Shown in pieces: positions 17,263 through 29,698 of a DNA stretch of 64,000 nucleotides. Position numbers and translations under genes: made by a program. The DNA comes from Streptomyces sp. WM6386 (GTDB taxonomy: Bacteria; Actinomycetota; Actinomycetes; Streptomycetales; Streptomycetaceae). Location of the stretch: positions 1-64,000 of the forward strand of contig NZ_JXTE01000032.1 in assembly GCF_000972385.1 (NCBI RefSeq), written 5' to 3'. The notes under the pieces were generated by a model, which saw nothing but the letters and a program-made list of their open reading frames with translations, did no database searches and was not told where the DNA came from. Position 1 is the stretch's first letter; each line of letters starts with the position of its first letter.

Positions 17263-17330
17263 GGACCCGCGCACGGTACCCGGCGGCGAGCGTCGGTCAC
17301 CCGGCCCGACCAACCGCGCGACCGGCGGAG

Positions 17331-18890
<1,560 letters not shown>

Positions 18891-18901
18891 TCAGAGGAGC
18901 G

Positions 18902-19201
18902 TTAGGAGGATCCTCCGAGCGCGAGCGTCACGGTGAGCGCGGACGCCTGCGAGAACACCTCACGGGCGGTCGCCCACTCGCCCGGCCGCGCCTCGGCGTA
19001 CCGCTCCCAGTTCCGTACGACGACGAATCTGTCCCCGACGGTGTCCTCGGGCCACAGGCCCGGGTCGGAGAGGACGTCGGCCAGCGCGTCCCAGTTCCGC
19101 CCGAAGTAGTCCGGCAGCCGCAGGTCCCGGACACAGCGCTCCATCAGGCTCGCCTTGTCCGTGACCCCGTCGAGGTCCAGCGTGGCCACGACCGCCGTCA
19201 T
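18902..19201 (-). CDS. barstar-family ribonuclease inhibitor
   Basis: 99-residue acidic protein. It matches barstar along its length: ATLDLDGVTDKASLMERCVRDL, then the inhibitor helix PDYFGRNWDALADVLSD (about 31-47), whose Asp and Tyr/Trp residues plug the RNase active site. The ATG overlaps the stop of the RNase gene as ATGA, so immunity is translationally coupled to the toxin. The protein stays in the cytoplasm and would neutralise RNase before export. Confidence 0.9.
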   Translation of the reverse strand: MTAVVATLDLDGVTDKASLMERCVRDLRLPDYFGRNWDALADVLSDPGLWPEDTVGDRFVVVRNWERYAEARPGEWATAREVFSQASALTVTLALGGSS

Positions 19202-19581
19202 CTCAGTACCGCCCTGAACGAGTCGTAGTGATCATCGGTGTAGTAGATCTCGTCGCCCCGCCCGGTGACAATGCGCCGGGCCCCGCGATCGCGCGAGCCC
19301 GGCGTCGGGACGGTGTATTCGTGGTAGTAACCGCGCTTGTGGGCGGGCAGCCGCCGCTCGAAGTTCCCGAAGACACTGCCGTCCTTCTCGTACGGGAAGG
19401 GGCCACCCGCGTCGATGAGGTCGAGCGTGTCGCGGGCCTGGGCGGGCAGCCGCGACTCCTGGACGGTCGCCATGCCAGCAGCCCATGACGCAGTGGCCCC
19501 ACCGGCCTCACTCGACGCACACCCCGTCAGCAGGACGACGAGGAGACAGACCAGCACCCGGGGGACGAACCGCAGCAGCAT
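19198..19581 (-). CDS. secreted lipoprotein guanyl-specific ribonuclease (RNase Sa/barnase-like)
   Basis: 127 residues from the ATG at 19581 (a GTG at 19590 is possible). A hydrophobic signal ends in the lipobox LLTGC, lipidated Cys about 21. The mature domain follows RNase Sa closely: LPAQARDTLDLI, GGPFPYEKDGSVF, YYHEYTVPTPG (catalytic Glu about 88), RGARRIVTG (Arg) and YYTDDHYDSF (catalytic His about 118). This family cleaves single-stranded RNA 3' of G. Family members I know are freely secreted; a lipobox implies surface tethering. Confidence 0.88.
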   Translation of the reverse strand: MLLRFVPRVLVCLLVVLLTGCASSEAGGATASWAAGMATVQESRLPAQARDTLDLIDAGGPFPYEKDGSVFGNFERRLPAHKRGYYHEYTVPTPGSRDRGARRIVTGRGDEIYYTDDHYDSFRAVLR

Positions 19582-19740
19582 GCTGTCCACGCTGCCACGG
19601 CCGCACGCTTTTTCCTTTGTTCGCCTCCGGCGCGCCCCAGCCGGTGTCGACAGCCCGACCGTGCTCAGCCCTTCGGGCCTCCGCGCGCTCGACCTGTCGC
19701 CTCCGGCGCGCGCCTACGGCTCACGCGCCATGACCTTCGG

Positions 19741-20760
19741 TCAGGGGCCGTCCGGGTCAGAGCGGTTCAGCGCCGGCTTCGGCGTCTGACCTGCCGTCAG
19801 CAGCACGTCCGCCGCCGAGGTGTCCGTCACCAGGCTGGTGACGAGCCCGGACCGCAGCACGGCGTCGATGGCCATCGCCTTGCGCGCCCCGCCCGCGATC
19901 GCGACGACCTCGGGGATACGGCGGAGCTGGTCCGCCTTGACCGTGATGCACCGCTCGCCCAGGTCCCGGCCCACCCTGCGCCCGTCGGCGTCGAAGAGGT
20001 GCGCGGAGGTCTCCGCGGCGACGCCGAGGGTCGAGTAGTGCGCCCGCTCCTCCTCGCTGAGCATGTCGTACACCGTGGAGACACCCGGCCCCCAGGAGCC
20101 GATGGAGACACAGGCGACCGTGACCTTGTCGAAGTACTCGAAGGCCCGGGCGATCCCCGTCTGGTTGCGCAGCGCCGCCGCGGTGGCCGCGTCCGGCAGC
20201 AGCATCGGGGCGTAGATCGGGTGGGCGTCGCCGCCCGAGACCTGCGCGGCCCGCCGTACCGCCTCCACCGAACCGCGCTCGGCGGTCCCGGCGTCGTACA
20301 CCCCCGTCAGCTGCACCACCGTGCACGGTGGCAGCCGGTCGAGGGCCGCCGCCATGTGAATCGTGGACCGGCCCCAGGCCAGGCCCAGGACGTCGCCCTC
20401 GTTGACCAGTTCGCCGAGCAGGTCGGCGGCCGTCTCCCCGAGGTTCTCGGGGTCGGGCGAGTCCTCCGCCTCGGCCGGCGACTCCACCACGACGGCATGC
20501 CTGAGGCCGTACCGGGCGCGCAGCGCGTCCGAGCGCTCGGCGTCCAGCTCGGCAGGCACACGGATCTCGATGCGTACGAGATCCCGCTCGAGGGCGGTCT
20601 CCAGAACCCGGGCCACCTTGAAGCGGCTCACGCCGAACTCCTCGGCGATCTGGATCTTGGACTTGCCCTCGAGGTAGAAGCGGCGGGCCATGGCCGCCGC
20701 CTGCACCAGCTCAGCGGGTCCCATCCGCATGGCTGACCGGCCCGACGACATACCCGACAC
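19741..20760 (-). CDS. SorC/DeoR-family sugar-binding transcriptional regulator
   Basis: 339 residues. The N-terminal HTH lies at about 20-60 (YLEGKSKIQIAEEFGVSRFKVARVLETALERDLV). It is followed by a SorC sugar-phosphate-binding Rossmann domain (GDVLGLAWGRSTIHMAAAL, VTVACVSIGSWGPGVSTVYDML, IAGGARKAMAIDAVLRSGLVTSLVTD). The GTG at 20760 has GAGGAG at 6 bases and is preferred over GTG 20784. Members bind phosphorylated sugars such as deoxyribose-5-phosphate. With no transporter beside it, its targets may be elsewhere; rpe lies 102 bases upstream in the same direction. Confidence 0.9.
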   Translation of the reverse strand: MSGMSSGRSAMRMGPAELVQAAAMARRFYLEGKSKIQIAEEFGVSRFKVARVLETALERDLVRIEIRVPAELDAERSDALRARYGLRHAVVVESPAEAEDSPDPENLGETAADLLGELVNEGDVLGLAWGRSTIHMAAALDRLPPCTVVQLTGVYDAGTAERGSVEAVRRAAQVSGGDAHPIYAPMLLPDAATAAALRNQTGIARAFEYFDKVTVACVSIGSWGPGVSTVYDMLSEEERAHYSTLGVAAETSAHLFDADGRRVGRDLGERCITVKADQLRRIPEVVAIAGGARKAMAIDAVLRSGLVTSLVTDTSAADVLLTAGQTPKPALNRSDPDGP

Positions 20761-20862
20761 GGCCATCTCCTCACTGCTGTTCACACTCTGGATTCGCCGT
20801 TCATCCTTGCAGATCCGGCGGACTTGATCAGCCCTGATGGGAGCCGTTCACGTTCCTGTGGC

Positions 20863-21549
20863 TCAGTGGCCGCATGCCCAGCTCGCCTTGACGGTCGCCT
20901 CCTCGGCTTGGGTGCGCAATGCACGTACCGCCTCGGCCGGGTCGGATGCGCCGTAGACGGCCGATCCGGCGACGAAGACATCGGCACCGGCGTCGGCGCA
21001 CCGCTCGATGGTGGAGGCCGAGACTCCGCCGTCGACCTGGAGCCAGAGTTCGAGGCCGTGCTTGCTGATCAACTCGCGGGTGCGGCGAATCTTGGGGAGC
21101 ATGATGTCGAGGAACGCCTGTCCCCCGAAGCCCGGCTCGACCGTCATGATCAGGAGCATGTCGAGCTCGGGGAGCAGATCCTCGTACGGCTCGATGGGCG
21201 TCGCGGGCCTGAGCGCCATGGAGGCGCGGGCGCCCTTGGCCCGGATCTCCCGGGCGAGCCGGACCGGAGCGGCGGCCGCCTCGACGTGGAAGGTGACGGA
21301 ACCGGCCCCCGCCTCTACGTACTGGGGCGCCCACCGATCGGGGGCCTCGACCATCAGATGGCAGTCCAGCGGGGTGTCCGTCGCACGGGCGAGCGACTCT
21401 ACGACCGGCACACCGAGCGTGAGGTTCGGGACGAAATGGTTGTCCATGACGTCGACGTGGAGCCAGTCGGCTCCCTCCACCGCCTTCGCCTCGTCCGCGA
21501 GGCGAGCGAAGTCTGCGGACAGAATGCTGGGGTTGATCTGCGCGGCCAT
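20863..21549 (-). CDS. rpe: ribulose-phosphate 3-epimerase
   Basis: 228 residues, full length. It interconverts ribulose-5-phosphate and xylulose-5-phosphate in the pentose phosphate pathway. Visible signatures are [25 protein letters not shown] (metal His/Asp), DCHLMV (metal His), [10 protein letters not shown] and [12 protein letters not shown] (catalytic Asp). It is divergent from the MMPL transporter gene with a 134-base shared promoter region. Confidence 0.97.
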   Translation of the reverse strand: MAAQINPSILSADFARLADEAKAVEGADWLHVDVMDNHFVPNLTLGVPVVESLARATDTPLDCHLMVEAPDRWAPQYVEAGAGSVTFHVEAAAAPVRLAREIRAKGARASMALRPATPIEPYEDLLPELDMLLIMTVEPGFGGQAFLDIMLPKIRRTRELISKHGLELWLQVDGGVSASTIERCADAGADVFVAGSAVYGASDPAEAVRALRTQAEEATVKASWACGH

Positions 21550-21683
21550 AGCCCAAGCCTGCCATGTCCGGCCATGAATGTTCGCGCCGGTCCAGACCTC
21601 AGCCGTTCATCGGATGTTGTTCCGGGACGGTACGTGCCATATTGGGCGGCCGACCGTGAGGCATCGGGGCTGCGGGGGTGGCC

Positions 21684-23825
21684 ATGACCGGGAAGCAAGG
21701 CATCGGGCATCTGGTGTGCGGACGGCGCGCCAAGTGGGTCGTCCTGGCGCTGTGGGTCGTCGGGCTGTTCCTGACCGCGCCCTTCGCCCAGAAACTCACC
21801 GACGCCCAGGACAACGACGCCGCCTCCTGGCTGCCCGGCTCCGCCGAATCCACCCAAGTCCTCAAGCTCTCCGAGGACTTCAGGCCCGAGCAGATCCCCG
21901 CGGTCGTCGTCTACGCCCGTCCCGACGGTCTGACCGCCCAGGACCGGGCGCAGATCGAAGAGGACGCACGGCAGCTCAGGGAACTGCGCGACCACGGCAT
22001 CCGCGGCGCGGAGACCCGAGGCCCGGTCTTCGACCGTGAGACGGATCCGCGTGCGGCCCAGATCCTCGTGCCGATCACGATGGACGAGAAGGGCTGGGAG
22101 GAGATCGCCCCCGCGGTCGACGCCATCCGGGACGATGTCGGCGAGGGCGGCGACGGTCTCGCCGTGCACATCACGGGCCCTGGCGGCACCTCCGCCGACT
22201 TCTCCGAGGCCTTCGAGGGCATCGACTCGACCCTGCTGGTGTCCGCGATGGGCGTCGTCATCGTGATGCTGCTGATCACCTATCGCAGCCCCAGCCTCCT
22301 CTTGGTCCCCCTGCTCTCGGTCATCGCCGCCCTGTTCACCGCGCAGGCCCTCATCTACCTGCTCGCGGAGCACGCGGGCCTGACGGTCAACGGCCAGAGC
22401 GCGGGCATCCTCACGGTCCTCGTCTTCGGCGCGGGGACGGACTACGCCCTGCTCCTCGTCGCCCGCTACCGCGAGGAACTGCACCACCACGAGGACCGGC
22501 ACGAGGCGATGGCCCTGGCCCTGCACCGCGCGGGCCCGGCCGTGGTCGCGTCCGGCGCGACCGTGGTGCTGAGCATGCTGGTGCTGCTGGCCGCGGAGAT
22601 GAACTCGACGAGCGGCCTCGGTCCGGTGGCGGCGATCGGCGTGGCGGTGGCCCTGCTGGCGATGATGACCCTCTTCCCCGCTCTGCTGGTGATCTGCGGC
22701 CGCTGGATCTTCTGGCCCGCGATCCCGCACTTCGGCGACCCCGACCGCATCGAGCGCGGCCTGTGGGCCCGGATGGGCCGCCGTATCGCCCGCCGCCCGC
22801 GCATGGTGTGGGCCGCCACCGCACTGATCCTCGCGGTCTGCTCGCTGGGCCTGATCCAGCTGCGCGCCGAGGGCATCAGCAACGCGGACGCGTTCACCGG
22901 GAAACCGGACTCGATCGTCGGCCAGGAGGTCTCCGCACGCTACTTCCCGGCGGGCAGCGGCGATCCCCTGGTCATCATCAGCAACCAGGCGCAGGCACAG
23001 CAGGTGGGCGAGGCGGTGGCCGCCACCGACGGCGTCGTCCCCGAGTCGCTGGGCCTGCCACCGGGCACGAAACCGTCGTACGAAGGCAAGGTCCTCTTCG
23101 AGGCGACCATGACCGATCCGGCCGACAGCGAGGCGGCGAAGCAGACCGTCGAACGGGTCCGGGACGCCGTCCACGAGGTACCGGACGCCGACGCCCAGAT
23201 CGGCGGCGGTACGGCCGCCCTGCTCGACATGGACAAGGCGACCACGCACGACAACATGCTGATCATCCCGCTGGTCCTGATCGTTGTCATGCTGATCCTG
23301 TGCGCCCTGCTGCGCGCCCTGATCGCACCGCTGCTGCTGATCGGGACGGTCATCCTGTCGTTCGCGGCGGCACTGGGAATCAGCGCCCTCGCGTTCAGGT
23401 ACCTGTTCGACTACGCGGGAGAGACGACGGACTTCCCCCTCTTCGTCTTCGTCTTCCTGGTGGCCCTGGGCATCGACTACAACATCTTCCTGACCACCCG
23501 CATCCGCGAGGAGGCGGCCCGCCAGGGCACCCGCCAAGGCGTGGTCATGGGCCTGGCGGCGACGGGCGCGGTCATCACGTCCGCGGGCCTGGTGCTGGCC
23601 GGCACCTTCGCCGCCCTCGGCACACTCCCCATGGTCGCCTTCGCCGAGATCGGCTTCGCGGTGGCGCTGGGCGTACTCCTGGACACGTTCATCGTCCGGT
23701 CGGTACTGGTGCCCGCCCTGTTCCTGGACGTGGGCCCGAAGATGTGGTGGCCGCACAAGCTGGCGCGGGAGGACGGTAACGCTCCCGTGGCGACCGGGTC
23801 GGAAAGGGTGAGCCAAACGCCCTGA
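21684..23825 (+). CDS. MMPL-family (RND-like) membrane transporter
   Basis: 713 residues, duplicated architecture: two blocks of one plus five transmembrane helices. Each block carries an extracytoplasmic domain after the first helix (about 35-180 and 385-530). The MMPL/SSD signature appears as GAGTDYALLLVARYREE in the first half and ALGIDYNIFLTTRIREE in the second; the Asp-Tyr pairs are the proton-relay residues. Streptomyces members export lipids or hydrophobic metabolites. The ATG at 21684 follows GGGGGTG; a GTG at 21678 is in frame. Substrate unknown. Confidence 0.9.
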   Translation: MTGKQGIGHLVCGRRAKWVVLALWVVGLFLTAPFAQKLTDAQDNDAASWLPGSAESTQVLKLSEDFRPEQIPAVVVYARPDGLTAQDRAQIEEDARQLRELRDHGIRGAETRGPVFDRETDPRAAQILVPITMDEKGWEEIAPAVDAIRDDVGEGGDGLAVHITGPGGTSADFSEAFEGIDSTLLVSAMGVVIVMLLITYRSPSLLLVPLLSVIAALFTAQALIYLLAEHAGLTVNGQSAGILTVLVFGAGTDYALLLVARYREELHHHEDRHEAMALALHRAGPAVVASGATVVLSMLVLLAAEMNSTSGLGPVAAIGVAVALLAMMTLFPALLVICGRWIFWPAIPHFGDPDRIERGLWARMGRRIARRPRMVWAATALILAVCSLGLIQLRAEGISNADAFTGKPDSIVGQEVSARYFPAGSGDPLVIISNQAQAQQVGEAVAATDGVVPESLGLPPGTKPSYEGKVLFEATMTDPADSEAAKQTVERVRDAVHEVPDADAQIGGGTAALLDMDKATTHDNMLIIPLVLIVVMLILCALLRALIAPLLLIGTVILSFAAALGISALAFRYLFDYAGETTDFPLFVFVFLVALGIDYNIFLTTRIREEAARQGTRQGVVMGLAATGAVITSAGLVLAGTFAALGTLPMVAFAEIGFAVALGVLLDTFIVRSVLVPALFLDVGPKMWWPHKLAREDGNAPVATGSERVSQTP

Positions 23826-23885
23826 GGGGCGCGGGGCTGTATCGATATGCGGCTCCGCCGCGTGGGCGCGACAAGCCACAGCGGA
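23825..23885. repeat. variant Streptomyces intergenic repeat / terminator
   Basis: AGGGGCGCGGGGCTGTATCG followed by a GCGGC-TCC-GCCGC hairpin (23849-23861) and a GACAAGCCACAGCGG tail shared with the other repeats. It lies between convergent MMPL and rsmB genes and probably terminates one or both. Confidence 0.6.
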
Positions 23886-23932
23886 CCCGCACACGCACGA
23901 CAACCCACACCCCTACGGCGCGAAGGCGAACC

Positions 23933-25360
23933 TCACCCCGTCCGACGGATCAACGCCAGATACATGGCGTCGGTCCCATGCACATGCGGCCACAACTGCA
24001 CATCCGGCCCCTCACCAAGCGCCGGCACACCGGGCAGCAACGGCCGCGCATCGATCAACTCGGCCTCCGGCCACTGCTTGAGCACGTCCTCGACCACCGC
24101 CCGCGTCTCGGCGAGATGCGGCGAACAGGTCGCATACCCCACGACCCCGCCGACCCGGACGGAGTCCAGCGCGGTCTTCAGCAGCCCCCGCTGCAACGGC
24201 CCGAACCCCTCAAGATCCTCCGGCCGCCTCCGCCACCGCGCCTCGGGCCGCCGCCGCAACGCCCCCAGCCCGGTGCACGGCACATCCATCAGCACCCGGT
24301 CGAAGCTGCCCGACCGCCACGGCGGCTTGATCCCGTCCGCGGCGATGACCTGATACGGCCCCGGGTTCCCGCGCAGCGCCTTCGCGACGAGCCCGGCCCG
24401 ATGCGGCTGCTTCTCGGAGGCCAGCAGCACGGCACCCCGCTCCGCGGCCAGCGCGGCGAGCAGCGCGGCCTTGCCACCGGGCCCCGCACACCCGTCGAGC
24501 CACTTCCCGTCGGGTCCCTCCAGAGGCGCGTTGGCGAGCGCCAGGGCCACCAGCTGGCTGCCCTCGTCCTGCACGCCCGCACGACCGTCCCGTACGGCCT
24601 CGATGGCCCCGGGCTCGCCGCCCTCGGCCAGCCGCACGGCGTACGGCGACCAGCGCCCGGCGACGGCGGCCTCCTCCCGCAGCAGCTCGTCGGTGCCGGC
24701 CCGTCCGGGCCGGGCGACCAGCGTCACCTCGGGCCGCTCGTTGTCCGCCGCCAGCAACTCCTCGATCCCGGCCCGCGGGCCGCCGAGCGAGTCCCACAGC
24801 GCGGAGACGACCCAGCGGGGGTGCGAGTGCACGACGGCGAGATGTTCCTCGGGGTCGTCCTCGTACGGCGGAGCCACGCGCGCGATCCATCCGTCCAGAT
24901 CGTCCTGCGCGACCTTCCGCAGCACGGCGTTCACGAACTTGGCCCGCCCGTCCCCGAGCACCACACGCGCGAGCTCGACTGAGGCGGACACCGCGGCATG
25001 CGTGGGGATCCGCGTCCCGAGCAGCTGATGGACCCCGAGGCTCAGCACATCGAGGACCGGCGGGTCGACCTCCCGGAGCGGCCGGTCGACACAGGCGGAG
25101 ATGACGGCGTCGTACGTCCCCTGGCGCCGGAGCGTCCCGTAGACGAGTTCGGTGGCCAGGGCGGCGTCCCGGCCGTCGAACTTGTCGGGCCCCTCCTTCT
25201 CCCGCGCCTTGCGCAGCAGCGGCGGGAGCACGAGGTTGGCGTACGCGTCCCGCTCGTCCACGGCCCGCAGGGCCTCGAAGGCGAGGAAGCGGACGGGGTC
25301 CTTCTTGGGCCGACGGTAGGGCTTGCCGGACGGGCGGGGCCCACGGGACTGGTCGCTCAC
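23933..25360 (-). CDS. rsmB: 16S rRNA (cytosine-967 C5)-methyltransferase
   Basis: 475 residues. An N-terminal NusB-like RNA-binding domain (about 30-165) is followed by a SAM-dependent m5C methyltransferase. Visible: the SAM site LDGCAGPGGKAALLAALA, motif IV DVPCTGLGALRRRPEARWRR (release Cys) and motif VI GYATCSPHLAETRAVV (nucleophile Cys). GTG start. It follows fmt by 99 bases in the same direction, the usual fmt-rsmB pairing. Confidence 0.93.
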   Translation of the reverse strand: MSDQSRGPRPSGKPYRRPKKDPVRFLAFEALRAVDERDAYANLVLPPLLRKAREKEGPDKFDGRDAALATELVYGTLRRQGTYDAVISACVDRPLREVDPPVLDVLSLGVHQLLGTRIPTHAAVSASVELARVVLGDGRAKFVNAVLRKVAQDDLDGWIARVAPPYEDDPEEHLAVVHSHPRWVVSALWDSLGGPRAGIEELLAADNERPEVTLVARPGRAGTDELLREEAAVAGRWSPYAVRLAEGGEPGAIEAVRDGRAGVQDEGSQLVALALANAPLEGPDGKWLDGCAGPGGKAALLAALAAERGAVLLASEKQPHRAGLVAKALRGNPGPYQVIAADGIKPPWRSGSFDRVLMDVPCTGLGALRRRPEARWRRRPEDLEGFGPLQRGLLKTALDSVRVGGVVGYATCSPHLAETRAVVEDVLKQWPEAELIDARPLLPGVPALGEGPDVQLWPHVHGTDAMYLALIRRTG

Positions 25361-25459
25361 GAAAAAGGTGCTCCGGATGTGTTGACGGGATACGCACCAA
25401 GCGTACGTCCCGCCTGTGCGCGCGTTACCCGCCGAGGGGGCTCGCCGTCGGCACCCGGG

Positions 25460-27189
<1,730 letters not shown>

Positions 27190-27202
27190 CACCCACCACA
27201 TC

Positions 27203-27231
27203 CTGCCCTCCCGGGCCGCCTGGGAGGGCAG
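27203..27231 (+). terminator. terminator of the small HTH gene
   Basis: CTGCCCTCCC, 9-base loop, GGGAGGGCAG: perfect 10-base stem starting 13 bases after the stop codon. Confidence 0.7.
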
Positions 27232-27332
27232 CCGCATGCACGGACGCCGCCAGTCACGACCAGCGTCCGATTGTCCGCCGCAGACGACTCGTTCCTGTCA
27301 GCCGCCGACGGCGCGCTCAGCCCTCACAGGGG

Positions 27333-27402
27333 CCACCCGCACCCGACAACGAAAGCCGCACGGGCGGTGCGGGTGGGAAATCAAACCCGGCCGAAGACCG
27401 GG
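27333..27402 (-). terminator. paired hairpins downstream of priA
   Basis: Read on the minus strand, a small stem CCCGG-TCTTCGG-CCGGG (27402-27386) is followed by TTTGATTT, like an intrinsic terminator. A second stem of 10-base arms (27376-27367 with 27342-27333) follows. Both lie within 105 bases of the priA stop. Confidence 0.6.
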
Positions 27403-27437
27403 CACCCACAACACACCCACACCCGACAACAAACCCG

Positions 27438-29591
27438 TCACCCGATGTCAGGCGGATCGATCCGCACCCGCACCACCGGCTCCCCACTCCCCCGAGCCAT
27501 CCGCGCGGCCTGCGCAGCCTTGAGCGCGGACGCGAGCACCGCCCCCTTCCCCGGCGGCACCCGGATCAACACCCGCTCCCACTGCTCCCCCGGCGGCGCC
27601 GCCCCCACCCGCCGCGGCCCCTGCACACCCGTGACAGCCATCGGCACCGGCCCCAGCACCTCTGCCTCCCCCGGCAGGGACACCGCCCCGAGAAACGCCG
27701 CGACGGCCTCCCCCACCCCCGACACGGCCGCCATCCGCGACACCGGCGGAAACCCCAACTCGGCCCGCTCGGAGAGCTCCCGCACCGCATGCCCCACGGG
27801 ATCCCACCGCACCAACGCCTGCACGGGCCGCAGCGTCGGCTCGGCAACGACGACCACGGTGCCCCCCGCCCCCTGCGGCCGCACAAGCGCCGCGGCGGCG
27901 ATCCACCTGCGCAACGCGTCCTCACCGGCACGCAGATCGGGCCGCCCGAGCATGGCCCAGCCGTCCAACAACAGCGCGGCCGCATACCCGCCTTCGGCCA
28001 CCGGCTCGGCCCCCGGCGTACTCACGACGAGCGCGGGCGCCCCCGGCACGGTGTCCAGCACATGCTCCCGCCCGGAGGTCCGCACCGGTACGGCGGGAAA
28101 CGCCCGCCCCAACTCCTCCGCGGTCCGCCGAGCACCCACGACCTGGGCCCGCAGCCGAAAGCCGCCACACTCCGGACAGTGCCAGGCGCCGTCCTCACGC
28201 GCACACCACCCGCACCGCAGGGCATCCACCCCCTCCTGAGCCTCCAGCGGCCCGGAACAGTGCCGACACCGCGCGGGCGCCCGGCAGTTGGCACACGCCA
28301 TCCGAGGCACATACCCACGCCGCGGAACCTGCACGAGCACCGGTCCCTGCTTCAGCCCCGCCCTGACGGCCTGCCAGGCGAGGGTCGGCAGCCGAGCGGC
28401 CCGCGCGGCCTCGTCCCTGGCCAGATCCCCGTCCCCCACGGTCCGTACGAGCGGTGCGGCACCCCGTACCTGCTCCCGCGCGGCGACGATGGGCGCCGCC
28501 CACCCGCTCTCGACGAGCTGCGCGGCCTCCACGGTGCAGCTCCAGCTCCCCAGCAGGAACCCGCACTTGTCCTGGGCGGCCCGCAGCAACAGCACCTCAC
28601 GGGCATGCGGCTGCGGCGCGTGCGGCTCGCTGTGGCTGTCGTCCCCATCGTCCCAGATGGCGACCAGCCCGAGATCCCGTACGGGCGCGAACATGGCCGC
28701 CCGAGTCCCCACCACGGCCCGCACGGCCCCCCGCCGCACGGCGAGCCACTCCCGATACCGCTTCTCGGGCCCCGCCTCGGCGGTGAGCACGGCATGCCGC
28801 CCCTCCCCCAGCAAGGAGGTCAGCGCGGCATCGACCCGCGCGACGGCCCGCCCGTCCGGCACCACGACCAGCGCCCCGCGCCCGGAGGCCAGCGTGGCGG
28901 CGACGGCCCGAGCCAGTTCGTCACACCACTCGGGCCCGGGCAGCGCGTTCCAGACGGCCCTCGGCGCCCCACCCGAGGCGAGCGCCTCAAGAAAGCCGGC
29001 CCCCCGCTCGTACCGGCCCCAGGACCCGGCCTCAGGGGCCCCAGGCGGCGGAAGCGGCTCCGCCGAAGCCCGCTGTTCGGCCCGGGCACTCCGCGGCGGC
29101 ACGGCGAGCTGCAGCACATCGGCAAGGCTCCCGGCATACCGATCGGCCACAGCCCGGGTGAGCGCCAACAGCTCCTGGCCGAGCACCGGTTCGGGCGACA
29201 CGACCTGGGCCAGCGCGGCCAACGGCCCGGCGTAGTCGGACTCGGCCAGCCGCTCGACAAGGAACCCGTCGATCAGCCCGCCGCCCTCACGCCGCCCGTC
29301 CCGCACCCGGCCCCGCCCGGCCCCGAACCGCACCCGGACCCGGACCCCGGGCTGCGCCTCGGCATCGAGCTCCTCGGGCACGGCGTAGTCGAAGTACCGG
29401 TCGAGGTGGAGCACGCCCTTGTCCACGAGCACCCGCGCGACGGGCAGCTCCTTGGCCAGCGCGGCCCCCCGCCAGGTCCGCGGCTTCGCCCGCGGCACCT
29501 TCGCCTTCCGCACACTCTCCCGAATGAACGCAAGCTGCTCGGGCGGCGCCCCCTCGCCCCCACCACCGGCCTGCTCATCCTCGCTGCTCAC
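27438..29591 (-). CDS. priA: probable primosomal protein N' (PriA), helicase motifs degenerate
   Basis: 717 residues from the GTG at 29591 (VSSEDEQ, matching the family start I recall; ATG 29621 is an alternative). The N-terminal DNA-binding domain of PriA is recognisable (VARVLVDKGVLHLDRYFDYAVPEE). The zinc region is intact, with CANC, CRHC, CGWC and CPEC. However, the Walker A GSGKT is missing (WNALPGPEWCDELARAV instead) and DEEH is replaced by WDDGDDSH. ATP-driven unwinding is therefore unlikely; it probably acts as a replisome-loading scaffold. Separated from metK by a terminator. Confidence 0.88.
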   Translation of the reverse strand: MSSEDEQAGGGGEGAPPEQLAFIRESVRKAKVPRAKPRTWRGAALAKELPVARVLVDKGVLHLDRYFDYAVPEELDAEAQPGVRVRVRFGAGRGRVRDGRREGGGLIDGFLVERLAESDYAGPLAALAQVVSPEPVLGQELLALTRAVADRYAGSLADVLQLAVPPRSARAEQRASAEPLPPPGAPEAGSWGRYERGAGFLEALASGGAPRAVWNALPGPEWCDELARAVAATLASGRGALVVVPDGRAVARVDAALTSLLGEGRHAVLTAEAGPEKRYREWLAVRRGAVRAVVGTRAAMFAPVRDLGLVAIWDDGDDSHSEPHAPQPHAREVLLLRAAQDKCGFLLGSWSCTVEAAQLVESGWAAPIVAAREQVRGAAPLVRTVGDGDLARDEAARAARLPTLAWQAVRAGLKQGPVLVQVPRRGYVPRMACANCRAPARCRHCSGPLEAQEGVDALRCGWCAREDGAWHCPECGGFRLRAQVVGARRTAEELGRAFPAVPVRTSGREHVLDTVPGAPALVVSTPGAEPVAEGGYAAALLLDGWAMLGRPDLRAGEDALRRWIAAAALVRPQGAGGTVVVVAEPTLRPVQALVRWDPVGHAVRELSERAELGFPPVSRMAAVSGVGEAVAAFLGAVSLPGEAEVLGPVPMAVTGVQGPRRVGAAPPGEQWERVLIRVPPGKGAVLASALKAAQAARMARGSGEPVVRVRIDPPDIG

Positions 29592-29640
29592 GCTTGCATT
29601 CTTACCAAACCCCACTGACATCCGAAGCCGCCCGAACGCA

Positions 29641-29677
29641 CCGAAGCCCAGCATCCCCAAGGGACGCCGGGCTTCGG
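29641..29677 (-). terminator. metK terminator
   Basis: CCGAAGCCC...GGGCTTCGG, 9 perfect base pairs with an imperfect inner stem, 22 bases past the metK stop and before the priA start. Confidence 0.75.
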
Positions 29678-29698
29678 AAAGAACCGTGGAGCTGGGGC

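Larger units (their letters stand above)
17004..17330. other. intergenic region between guaB1 3' end and APC permease promoter
   Basis: 327 bases without a convincing gene. It holds the palindromic operator at 17149-17170, and a TAGGGT box on the minus strand near 17112 that could serve as a -10 for the permease. It also holds a single copy of the Streptomyces terminator repeat at 17221-17262, just downstream of guaB1. Confidence 0.6.

Noticed and set aside
18902..19581. Classical intracellular toxin-antitoxin system
   Set aside because: The RNase has a lipoprotein signal and is exported, so toxin-immunity is a better description.
19582..19740. Short frames and a repeated TCGCCTCCGGCGCGC between the RNase and SorC genes
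   Set aside because: Two 15-base copies about 75 bases apart without symmetry, likely compositional; no frame has a start with a ribosome binding site.
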